NCBI GenBank assembly: GCA_001414485.1
Contig: LLEY01000163.1
Span: 1-64,000, forward strand
Source: Calycina herbarum
Lineage: Eukaryota > Ascomycota > Leotiomycetes > Helotiales > Pezizellaceae
Direction: 5' to 3'
Length of the DNA: 64,000 nt
The notes below the pieces were generated by a model. It saw only the letters and a list, made by a program, of their open reading frames with translations, did no database searches and was not told where the DNA came from. Numbering within the stretch: the stretch's first letter is position 1; the number at the start of each line of letters is the position of its first letter. Shown here in pieces: positions 47,435-57,414 of this stretch. Made by a program: the position numbers and the translations under genes.

Positions 47435-49008
47435 GATACCCGATTCTCTAAAACTATTGCGAGGCTGCATGAGCATAGCAAACTTGTCAACTTGACTCTA
47501 CAATCTCTTTCGGAACAAATGATTCAGCATTTCCGGGATGTAGACTTGGAATTCAAAGACACTCGTTTTCCCGGCAAATTGCTGACGTGGAACGCGACCA
47601 AAGCAAGATAATTGTGTTGAGTTAGTGATCTTGATCTTTGAAAATGGAGTTTGAAATTCTCAAACATTGGATTGGTGCTCCAGAGTGGGCGGAGGCGTAT
47701 GATGCTGCAGAGAGAAGACGTCTGGAGAACACAGGTAACTGGATTTTTGACCAGTCTGGATATAAATATTGGCTTGTATCACCACCTATAGCTTACATTG
47801 GTTGTTTGTTATCATTCTCCTCAAGATTTCTTGTGGTATCTGGTGAGTGAAAGTCAACCTCTACTTGCAAGTGATGTGAATACTTCTGACTCGGATAATT
47901 CGATAGGGAAGCCTGGCTATGGGAAGTCCATACTGCCCATTAACATCATCGAACACTTGAGATTTGAAATCGCCAGAATCCCCAGCAGCACAGAGAAAGG
48001 TATTGTTGCATATTTTCATTTCGAAAAGATGCAACTCAAATTACGCAAAAGCAATGCGGCTCTTCGGTCCGTATTAAGCCAGCTTCTTCAAACCCGCCAA
48101 ACCGACACCGATTTCGTCGACGTTGCATCTATTCTATATGATAATGGTGTAGGATAGACCAGATCGAGTGAGAAGGAGGTAAAAGTAATACTTGAAATCT
48201 TTTTCCGCCAAATGCCGCCGTCCTACCTTGTCTTTAACGCACTGGACGAATGCGAAGACTGGGAGGAGTTTGTAGAATCCCTCACCGAGCTTACCATGGA
48301 GACTCAGCACAAGATAGTGCTCCTCACACGTCCACATTTGGATGTTCAAAACACCATTGGCCCGAATGTGCATCATGTGGCACTTGAACCTGAAAGGAAT
48401 CTTGACGACATTGAAAATTACTTGAGATCTCGAATCGAGAAATTGACGAACAGAGGCGCAATTCCCGCAAATTTCTCAGTGGATTCTCTTGTTTCACAAC
48501 TCTCACGGCGAACAAATTCCATGTTTCTTTGGGCTGTGCTTATGGCTAACTACCTATCATCGCCGTATCTCACACCTGGAGAGCGCTCTACTGCAATACA
48601 TCAATTGAACCGTTTCGAGGGGCTCGATGCTATCTATGCCAGAAGCTTGGAGGAACTCGAACGTCGAATTCCATGCGCCTATCAAAGTAAAGTGAAGCGT
48701 GTTTTTGAGTGGATTTCAGTTGCAAAGTCACCACTGACCACTGAGGAGCTCAGAACCGCCCTTGCTGTGCAAAACAATCGCCCGTTTTCTGAGTCTGACT
48801 CTATGCAAAATTTTAAAGTAACGTTGCTGCAATTGTGTGGATCATTGGTCGAAGTTCGAAGTAACGGCACCGTGGACTTTATCCATTTGTCTGTTCTAGA
48901 GTTCCTCCAACAAGAACAGGACGGAAACATGAGAAATGGAGTTCCCGTTCCTTTTCGTGTCACGAATGGAGATGCAGAATTTTCGATGGCAAATCTGTGC
49001 TTATCATA

Positions 49009-49149
49009 TGTTGAAAACCTACAGTGAATAGGAGTATGTCAGTCACGTGGCTGCTCGCTAGCGTGGGCACTAGCGTCATCCTAGGGCATAAATAGTCGGC
49101 TTAGGCCACACTTAGTAAATTGAAGAGTTTCCGCCATACATTCGCAACA
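49009..49149. mobile_element. 141-bp solo LTR inside the NACHT gene
   Basis: Begins TGTTGAAAACC and ends TTCGCAACA, so the ends are the inverted pair TGTTG..CAACA. It is flanked by a perfect 5-bp duplication TCATA (49004-49008 and 49150-49154). Removing it and one TCATA restores the frame CLSYMVNDVPHRPLAG. It contains a TATA-like ATAAATAG at about 49088-49095 and the palindrome CACGTG at about 49042. No internal coding part remains, so it is a solo LTR from recombination, or a very small non-autonomous element. It is not similar to the three LTR families in the left half. Confidence 0.85.
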
Positions 49150-50694
49150 TCATATATGGTGAACGACGTTCCTCATCGGCCACTGGCGGGATCTTTTGCA
49201 ATTACCCCTAGCCGAGACATAATTGCTGAGAGACTACCTTTGCTGGAGTATGCCTCTAAGAACCGGACAGCGCACTCCGGTAACTGCCTAAAAAACTCTA
49301 ACACGAAAGATCGTTACGAACGGTTATGTGCTGCTATCTACACATTTATCACAACGCAGGATCTTGTTTCAGTTTGGATCGAGGCTTCTTGGCTCTTCAA
49401 TGACGTCCCAAATGTGGATGCACTTATATTAGGCGCAGATATATTCTCATGTTCTCCAGCATTTGTGCAGGGCAATCATCTCGTGTTCCCAAACACACTT
49501 TCCCGATTCGCTGAGACGTTGGTACGACTCTATCACCACTGGAATCATATTCTGGTCAAAGAACCAAATGAAATCTGGGGATCCAGCATACAAGCGTGGT
49601 CAAAGCCGGCATTTGTGGCTGAAAATAACTCTGCGAGTATTGCATCACTGAGTACTGATTACAACTTGGAAGATATTTTAATAGCAACACAAGTATCTCA
49701 TAACGGGACTGAGGTTGGGGTAATCAAAGTAAAACCTCCTCTGTACGATACAAGTCTCTTATTGTAATAATTATCAAAGCTAACTTCACAAGGACATTTG
49801 GAAGTGCATCACACTTCCAACCTACTAGCATCACCACGGACGAAGACTTCAATTCGCTCAACTTTAAAGCTACCTATGAAATAATGTCATTAGATACCCG
49901 CCAGGTCGAGTTTCGAATTGAGTTTGAGCGACCAGCATACCAGATTCTGAGAGGATTTGTATATCCTGGATGTTTTGATGTTGATGAGAGCACGTTTCAA
50001 CTACCAGTCAAGTTTTCCCCTTCTTTACGTACCGTAGTTGTTGTTGATACCATTGTCAAAATCGTTGATTCCTTGGGAAACACTCAGGAAATCGCGACGC
50101 AATCTCAAACACTCATGACATCCGCATGTCAACACACTTCAACTAGTACTAGAATCGGGAATAGAAGGCAACGGGGTTCAAAAAAGCCTGATATTGGGCA
50201 CCAAAGACACAGCTTGCCAGGCCATAATTGCTATAGTTGGTTTCGATACACTTGGTCCCAGGACGAACGTTATCTCGCTGTACTCGAGGGTGACGGGTTC
50301 GGAATAACCGCTTCTTGGGTTCTCACCATCTACGAGGACACAAACAAATCATCTTCACAGCCAAGCTTTAGCCCCATACAAAGCATTCGACTAGCGTTCA
50401 GTCCGTTTGTACTGGGCGACTGAAAAAAGTTTTCACACGAAGATTATGTCTCGTTTCATCCTACTCAACCAATGATTGCATTCTGCCCATTCTCAACCGT
50501 GGCTCTATGGAAGTTCAAAGACACACGTAAGAATTACATTACTTCATTATCAGGTCCTACTAACTAATGACAGGTGGCAAAATTATTGAATTATCTACAG
50601 TGCCACTTCCATCCGCTCCCTGGTGGATTCGCTAGACTTGAGGGAGCTTGCTGGAACCGTTCCATCTCGAGGTCATTGCGACTTGCGTCGAATC

Positions 50695-51024
50695 TTAAAC
50701 TGCTCCGTCTTTTTTTTTTATCCAACGTGGAAGTCTGCTTTCGAGGATGTGGTCTGGCTTTGGAGAAGGCACCATCTTCTTGAAATTCTTCTTGATTTTC
50801 TTCCACATTGCGTTGTCGATTTTGGACTTGTAGTTGGCTGAAATGAAGTTCGTTCGATGCTTGGTCTCCTCTTTTGGCAAGTCAACTTCGGGGAGAGACT
50901 GAAAGGCTGATACCCCTTTGAAGGTGCTGTGTGATGAATGTTTGAAAAGTGGAAGAGCTTTGGAAGTAGCGTATTGCAGAAGAACTATGTAACCAAAAGT
51001 CAGCCCTAGCCCTAGATGACTCAT
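50695..51024 (-). pseudogene. Truncated paralogue of the neighbouring 2EXR gene
   Basis: Reads MSHLGLGLTFGYIVLLQ and then NFISANYKSKIDNAMWKKIK. The latter parallels SFSKYKSDLTPIPKTMLKKI of the adjacent gene, with the basic block KKIKK..KK.VPS shared. The upstream DNA is also similar in both copies (GACTCAT followed by related sequence near 51020 and 52220). It stops before any 2EXR domain. This is a partial tandem duplicate of the 5' end of the gene at 51279-51980, probably not functional. Confidence 0.55.
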
Positions 51025-51278
51025 ACTGAGGGAGTCCTAGGTGAATCGAAAAATACAAGTTGTAGACGCAGCCGGGCGCCTCTCCCAGAAAACAAAGGGT
51101 GAATTATACTTTAAACTAGTCGACGCGTAAGTGGAGTTTTTCTTTCCTGTATAATTTTATCGGGACTCTTTCTGTTTCTTATTAACTTCTACGTGACCTT
51201 TGATCTGTTTAGCTACTGCGGGAGTTCACTGTTTCTCTTTTTGCACGTAATTTGTGTGTGAGGAATCAATTCTTTTGG

Positions 51279-51980
51279 CTATCTAGCTAATTCTATATGG
51301 GCTAGTACGTCCGTTTCGATTCCTCTTGATAACCGATCTAGTGCTCTCTCAAGATCACCTTGTCCAATGAACGTAATATTACACTTTGGGTGCTCATAGT
51401 GATTTTCCCTCCATATAGATCCCCAATTCAAAGCTATGTTACGAATATTTCTCACCCAATTGTAAGGGGCACTAAGTTCGTCGGGAAACGCGTCAGTATA
51501 AAAATGTACAAAGTCGACTTCCAAATCAATGTAGGTCGCACGGTGTCTGTGAAGGAAGACATTCTCAATAACGTAGTACCTTCGGGTAAGTTGCCGGGCT
51601 TCTCTAGAGGTGTGGAGGAGCGGGGTTGAGAGAAGGGGGTTCGAAGGCAGTGTGAAATCAGCAATATTAGGATGATGCCAATAGGATACGCAGGCGTAGA
51701 TGATACGGGCGCCCAGGAGAGCGAAGTAAAATATCATATCTCGTAGCTCCCGTGGGAGATCGTTGAATTTGTGGAAGGTTGCGAGTACCACTTCCTCTCG
51801 AGCTATCGGGGTGTTGCGCTGAATCATGGACTGCTCTGTTTTTTTAGTTTTCCAAGAGGGCACGAGTTTTTTCAAAGTCTTCTTGATTTTCTTCAACATC
51901 GTTTTAGGAATTGGCGTAAGATCTGACTTGTACTTTGAAAATGAGGTTGGTTTGACATTCGTTCGTTGTCTTTTGGTCAT
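51279..51980 (-). CDS. 2EXR-domain protein
   Basis: A single-exon frame of 233 codons. After a basic N-terminus (LKKIKKTLKKLVPSWKTKK) comes FHKFNDLPRELRDMIFYFAL, the 2EXR signature (F-x-L-P-x-E-L-R-x-x-I-x-x-x-A-L). LHTSREARQLTRRYY follows, then an acidic aromatic strand (YIDLEVDFVHFYTD). These are the usual spacings of this Pezizomycotina-specific domain, which resembles an F-box entry helix. The molecular function is unknown. The real start could be the internal Met at about 51896. It is expressed away from the NACHT relic. Intact. Confidence 0.8.
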   Translation of the reverse strand: MTKRQRTNVKPTSFSKYKSDLTPIPKTMLKKIKKTLKKLVPSWKTKKTEQSMIQRNTPIAREEVVLATFHKFNDLPRELRDMIFYFALLGARIIYACVSYWHHPNIADFTLPSNPLLSTPLLHTSREARQLTRRYYVIENVFLHRHRATYIDLEVDFVHFYTDAFPDELSAPYNWVRNIRNIALNWGSIWRENHYEHPKCNITFIGQGDLERALDRLSRGIETDVLAHIELAR

Positions 51981-52542
51981 CGTTAGATTCGGGGAGACGT
52001 TGAAATGCTGATAGAGGATGGTCTTGCGAGAATGTTGAGTGACAAACGTAGATTTTGAGAGGTTGGAGAGAGAAACTTATGTTGGGAAGGACGTGGTGTC
52101 GTGGGGAATGGCCAGATGATTTGGGGCTGCAAAGAAGTGTTGTTTGCCGTGAGGAAAGCTTTGTGAGTGTGAGACAGAAGGACTATTTAACTAAGATCCA
52201 AGACACAGCCTTAAATGACTCATGTCGAGCGAATTCTAAGTGAACTTAAAAAAAACAAGTATCCTGGCAACAATTTTCATCGAGTTACTTCTCGCTTAAA
52301 AGAATGAGTGAATTATGCGCGGTTCAAGTAATTTCTTTTAGCTATTGAAACTAGCTTCTTGCGTCTCATGTCAGCTCAAAGAAAGAAAGAGAAAAGAAAC
52401 CCCCGATTTATAAGGATATAATTTAAAGTCGTTCCAATTTAATTAAAAAAAAATATACAAGCATTCCTTTAAACGCAGCTAATAGCAAACCACTAGCTTC
52501 ATTACCCTTGAGAACCCGGTTTCCAATTTCTCGCTCCTCCTA
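51981..52542. other. Intergenic region between 2EXR gene and SDR
   Basis: Bases 51981-52240 are the upstream region of the 2EXR gene and resemble 50880-51030, the duplicated copy. Bases 52241-52542 contain A-runs and the 3' end of the SDR. No gene. Confidence 0.5.
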
Positions 52543-53665
52543 TCACTTCCAATTAACTAAAAAAGTATCCCCCTCCTTAACCTCAGCCAACTTCAAACTC
52601 TCAACCCACAGCCTCTGCTGCTTTTTCACGTCCTTGCTTTCCTTACTACTCTCCGCCTTCAAACTGCCATCCAGAAACTGCGCCTTCGGATATTCACCAA
52701 GATATTTCGTGTCAAAACACGCAAGTAGTAAATCAGCTCCCGATTTGTACGGTGTTCGCCAAGTACCGTTGGGGTTGAAGTAGACAAGAATACCTTGGAC
52801 ACACGCCAGAATAGTGACCAGGAACCTCACGAAAGGCGGACTAGAGCGTAGGAGGTTGGTTCCTCCCATACCGCCAGGATCGAGGGAGAGGATGCTGATT
52901 TTTGATAGTGCGGGATCAGAGTTGAGACGACGTTGGAGTTCATACCTTTCTCATTCATCAGCCATCATTGTTCATTTTGTCTGATCAGTCCATTAAAGAG
53001 GAAACTCACATAAACATCACACCCCCCAGCTTACTAGCCCCATACCTCCTCATCCCCCCAAGATACCCATCATCTTTATACTCAATACCCTTCGCCCATT
53101 CCTCCGCCCCGCCCTCCTGAAACATCTCTTTATACTCCTCTTTCATGTATAATTTCATATCCTTCGCGGCCCGTGGATCATCGGCGTTATGCGCGAAAGA
53201 ACTAACCATCACCACCCTTCCCCTTTCTCGATCCATACTCCCCAAGAGTAATAACACAAACAGAAATTGGGCGAGGTAATTAATCCCGAAATGCGCCTCA
53301 TACCCTTCCTCAGTAAAACTCTGCGGTTTCAAGGTAGAGGCGTTTGCTTCTTGCCATCCTGCGTTGAAAACCAACGCCTGTATCCTGCCAATCTCCCCTT
53401 TTTCTATGCTTTCATTAAGTTCAGAAGCGACTTTCCGGACATTGGCAAGAGAGTTAAAGTCCAGCGCGATAATGGAATAGGAATGTAATTTCGGCGCCGA
53501 TTTTGAGAGGAGTGTTGAAAGATTGGTTGCTGTAGAGGGATTACGGACGGTGTAAATCGCATTATGGGTTGTTGCGTAGGGGGACTTGAGGAGGTTTTGG
53601 ACATATCCTATCCCCAAACCTCCGTTTGCGCCGGTGAGGAGGATAGTCGGTTTTGGCGTTGTCAT
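52543..53665 (-). CDS. Short-chain dehydrogenase (3-ketosteroid-reductase-like)
   Basis: Two exons (53665-53010 and 52945-52543) with a 64-nt intron give 352 residues. The start MTTPKPTILLTGANGG is placed directly before the nucleotide-binding strand; the longer frame from 53953 has no conserved sequence. Seen: LTGANGGLGIGYV (Gly motif), ALVFNAGWQ, MVSSFAH (active Ser) and RRYGASKLGG (catalytic Tyr-x3-Lys). After the splice, YELQRRLNSD and LDPGGMGGTNL follow. The C-terminus is extended and less conserved. The layout matches fungal SDRs related to ERG27-type ketoreductases; the true substrate is unknown. No frame defects. Confidence 0.88.
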
Positions 53666-53925
53666 TGTTTCCGGAGATTCGTTTATTGTTATTTGTTCTT
53701 TTTTTTGGTTTCTGTTAGGTATTGGGACAAACCGAAATGAGAGGATTAAGCATGAAAAGTGTACCGAGGACTGCTTTGGGTATTGGAGTAAAAGCTTTGT
53801 GGTATGGGATCCAAGAAGTTTAGGGCAATTGTTGCGATTATACTTCCCTATTAAGTACTGCCTCTTGCTTCGTATGGAATCACGTTGTCCTCCGAAACTC
53901 CAACCATTCGCTGCAGCGTAAAAAG

Positions 53926-54050
53926 AATACATCGATTGCATATCGCCTAGCAATTACTTCAAATTCTCAAGTGAGAAAATACATCATTTGCATATGGAGT
54001 AGGCAATGGCCTGATTGTCAAAGTTACCAAAAAATACATCGGTTGCATAT
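53926..54050. promoter_or_regulatory. Three-copy 18-bp repeat upstream of the SDR
   Basis: AATACATCGATTGCATAT (53926-53943), AATACATCATTTGCATAT (about 53978-53995) and AATACATCGGTTGCATAT (54033-54050) are three near-identical copies spaced about 50 bp apart. They lie 260-385 bp upstream of the SDR start at 53665. The regular spacing and shared core ATACATC..TTGCATAT suggest a transcription-factor site array. Function is inferred only. Confidence 0.5.
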
Positions 54051-54484
54051 TGACCCGCGAAAGTGGGTCTACTCACAGGGCATTTCTTTTTTGGCTGGAA
54101 TTATCCGACAAGAACCAAGCAACTAAAGCAACAACTTTCTGCTTTCGAGAAAGAAAGAAAGAGAAATGAAACAAAAGATCGAACATTTTTCTAAGGATTT
54201 CAAGGTACAGTAAAAATCACACTTGTATTACCTTCACAATGCCATTGCTGTTCCTCGGAACTTGGGAAATCATGTTCTCATTAATATTAAGTTTATTCGT
54301 CTAATCATCATCAGTCTATCCTCCGTTCGAGTATCGCTTTCATGCTCCAAGCCAATGCATTTCATCCTCCATGCCATGCCATGCCATGCCAATGAATACA
54401 TACCACCACGCCCACGCAATAAATACCCTTCACCACGCCCATTACCTCTCCAAAGCTCCCCAAATAGTGTGCCAACCCTCACAC

Positions 54485-55078
54485 TCAAGCCCAAAGTCTG
54501 AAAACCTCAACCTTCTGACAAGTAGGATTCTGCGGCTCCCCCTTCCCCATAACCCACGCCAAAGTCTGATAAAGATACCCATAATAAGTAGTACACGCAT
54601 ACCATCGAAAAATCGGTTCATCCTGATAATTGGGCAGAGGTTTGGTATCGTCCTGGTAAGACTTGATGCCAAGTTGACCGTCCGCCGTAAAATTCACAAA
54701 AGTCGCATCCTGGTCGCCGGGGAAAATGACGGGAGTTGCAACGTTCGATCCCAAGTTATAAGAAAATCGCATGGACGATGATACGTTGAGGTTGCCAGCG
54801 GGGAGGAGCCAAGTCAAGAGACCAGAGGTGGCGGAGGGGTCGTAGGTCGAGGTATTGTAGGTGAAGTGGAGGTAGGTTTCGTTTCGGGGGGAGGAGAGAC
54901 AGAGACCTTCGATTGCGGCGCCTTCGTGGCAGGCCGAGAGGTAGGAGCCATTTATGGTTGTATTTTCGGATTTGAGGACGAGGAAGAAGGGTGGGGATTG
55001 GACGGCGTAGTAGGGGGGGTCTTGGGCTGCGACGAGGGAGACGAAGGTCAATAGACCGGCGAGGATTGATTTCAGCAT
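54485..55078 (-). CDS. Small secreted protein (DUF7907-like)
   Basis: A single-exon frame of 197 codons. Start MLKSILAGLLTFVSLVAAQ is a clear signal peptide with likely cleavage after VAAQ; the frame extends upstream but without conserved sequence. The mature protein has FFLVLKSENTTINGSYLSAC, then HEGAAIEGLCLS, the pattern of a fungal secreted family usually annotated as DUF7907. It carries several N-glycosylation sites (NTT, NGS, NET, NTS, NVS, NFT) and a C-terminal YACTTYYGYLYQTLAWVMG with Cys pairs. Extracellular; function unknown. Intact. Confidence 0.8.
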   Translation of the reverse strand: MLKSILAGLLTFVSLVAAQDPPYYAVQSPPFFLVLKSENTTINGSYLSACHEGAAIEGLCLSSPRNETYLHFTYNTSTYDPSATSGLLTWLLPAGNLNVSSSMRFSYNLGSNVATPVIFPGDQDATFVNFTADGQLGIKSYQDDTKPLPNYQDEPIFRWYACTTYYGYLYQTLAWVMGKGEPQNPTCQKVEVFRLWA

Positions 55079-57414
55079 CTTGGGGGTTGAGGAGGATGAT
55101 GATGTCAACCAGTGTGGTTTGTAGGATGAGAGAGAAGAGTTGAGGAAGTGATTTGATTTGAGAGAGAGAGAGAAAGTTGAGGTGGAAAAGAAGTCGCCTT
55201 TTATGCTTGTTGACTCGACGTAATTCACTCCCAATGGCGGAGCAAAGAAAGGCAAGAGCTAGGGAGCTAGGTACGCGATCTACGGGATCTGCAGCTGCCC
55301 GGTCAATAATGACGTGAATTCGTAGGCTAACCGTGGCTAACCTCGTATTCAGACTGGCCTATTGATCTCTTGATCAATCAGGGAACTCACTGAAGCGGGG
55401 GCAGCTAAACGAACATTTCTAATCATCGTAGGTCAAACGTTAATTTAAGCCCTCCCGGAAACAGACATGCTATTCCAGTAAAAAAGTAATCGATGATCAA
55501 GTGATAAAATAACGCAGTGGCATGAGGAAATGAAAAGCAAATAGAAGGAAGCACGATCAAAACTGAATAATTGTTCAGAATCTCGTATGCAAATACAGGC
55601 TCTTGTTGGCTACAGTGCCGCTCTCCAACAGCATGTGCGGGGTCAGTTCAGGGTACCCCGCCACCCGCAGTGAGGCTCGTATGGGAGCGGCACTTGACGC
55701 TCTTTAGCCTCATTAGGTACTTACCTACTCTGAGTGTTGATCTTGGTGTAAATGAAGCCACTTTTCTGTCCGGAATTCGTATTTGAGCCGCGTATCCCAA
55801 TCTACTTTGAAGTAACCACTAACAACAAGCCATCACCCTGCGAAAAACTCGGGAGTGACGGTTTTAGATGCATCAGAAGTATGTAAGGCCCAGTACCTGC
55901 AGAAGAAACCCAAGACAAGCTCTCTTGAATTCGTATTTTGTATTCGGCCGAGGCTGAATGTGGTCGCGATATTAAATATACGATGCTTTTGAATATGTCG
56001 AGGAAAACGGTGGTCAACATCTGATCCTCATCTGATGGCGAACTTCGAAATTCGGGGTCGTAGGTATGGGAGGAGGATAGGGACCGAAGGATGGAGATCG
56101 CCAAAAACATGGAGCATCAACATCGTCATAGCTCGCTCGGTGCTGGGTCAACTGTTGTCAGCATTGAGATCCTTTCTGATACTCTAACTTCGCTGAATCA
56201 TGCTGAATCGCGCTAGCAAGAGGCAGATCTCCGTGTTGACCGTTGTGTCCTCGGAAAGTCCGCGATGGTCCCTCAAAGATGTCGGAGTTGCAGCGCAAGT
56301 TGGCCCAACCTGACTACTCGGGATTTCCACCGTATGATGTTACTTCGTAATGATCCTCCTATTCGGCTCGTATTCTTTTCGCAGAGGCGGTACATTGGTA
56401 CGTTACGCCTTGTACTATGGACTCCGTCGAGCAAGCGTCTGCTTCTGTGGTAAAGTGCTTTGGAGAGTCGAGTTAGGGTTTGAGCAAGCGAAGAGGAATG
56501 CGATCGCGCGCCGAGGTAGTCTGAAGTGACGCGATGCTAATTCAGCATTGTCTGCGTCTGCAATCTCCCCATTGTTGCGATGGAAAAGGTTGGTGTTTCT
56601 CGATGATTGTGAGAGTTGTCTGATGTTGACGCTGGTCGAACTGAGAGCTGGGGAAGAGAGTTGGGGCGGAGTGTTTCTAGTGAGCCGATAGCCATACCCC
56701 ACACTCTCCGAGTCTCCTCTCCTCTCCTCTCCTCAGTTCTTCCCCTCTTCTCTTTCCCTCCAACAAACGAAGAAACATCAACAACCTCAAATTCCATCCA
56801 TTCCGGGAGCAAACCGGTGGACGAGTATGTACGCTTCCGAGATTTCCAGAGCAGATCTCCTTCCAAGTCTTCAATGACGGCCAAATTAGAGGGCCACCGA
56901 TGGCATTATCATCAACATGGCACCAAGACCAGCGCCACACTGAGCCCCTTCGCAGCATGAACCCTCATTTCTCTTGCGGGTCAAGCCTACCAATGCAAGC
57001 CAGACATGCCTGAGATAAATTGAAGATCGAAATGGCGACGCTGTCAACCCTGTTCAAACCATGTTTTCGGAGCATTTCAGCCCCATAATGAGTGCATCGC
57101 GAACCTTCCAGCGCCCTGTGCCCAGCAGTGACAGGCGCAGCCTCCACCCAAACTGCCCCCCAGTGTTTCGAAACCAAAAAACGGTGGTGATTAAAATATA
57201 TTGTCATCCCATCCATTCCGTTTCAAGATTTCCATCTTGCTTTTGCTTGTTTGCTCTGTTGCTTTGCGACTTCTTGCACTCTTTCTTCTCATTCCTTTGG
57301 AAAGCGCCTGGAGACGCATTTCTTCTATTACACTCTTTTAAACCTTGTGAATTCGATTTCACAATTTGCTTTTTACTTCTTATTTTCTATTTTTACCGTT
57401 CAACAGTTTTCATC
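55079..57414. other. Long intergenic region, no convincing gene
   Basis: About 2.3 kb. The open frame 56110-55802 (-) has a hydrophobic start but no motif. The overlapping frames at 56265-56960 fall in a polypyrimidine CTCTC stretch (56710-56760). The last part (from about 57200) is C/T-rich leader of the hydrolase at 57415. Confidence 0.45.

Larger units (their letters stand above)
46038..50635 (+). pseudogene. NACHT/STAND NTPase gene, disrupted by two insertions and stops
   Basis: Start MASSASTIN, with introns at 46064-46120, 46428-46477 and 46728-46789. The N-terminal domain carries SHPEWAAIAWGGIRLVF and FFEKLADMLERI, as in fungal STAND proteins (DUF7708-like), which sense non-self or trigger programmed cell death. 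The frame LLWTPFDTRF is split by a LINE fragment (46822-47418). The P-loop GKPGYGKS is at about 47915, but no clean splice joins it to upstream FLWYL. A TAG at 48155-48157 interrupts the frame. The Walker B region reads VFNALDEC (an Asp is now Asn). The winged-helix part (ISVAKSPLTTEELRTAL, HLSVLEFL) is split by a solo LTR (49009-49149). The C-terminal propeller-like part has a TGA at 50421-50423, then VSFHPTQPMIAFCPFSTVALW, an intron at 50527-50573 and a stop at 50633-50635. Not functional. Confidence 0.85.

Noticed and set aside
56537..56960. Overlapping frames on both strands near 56.5-57.0 kb as genes
   Set aside because: They coincide with a CTCTC pyrimidine stretch, overlap in several phases and lack any domain or splice support.
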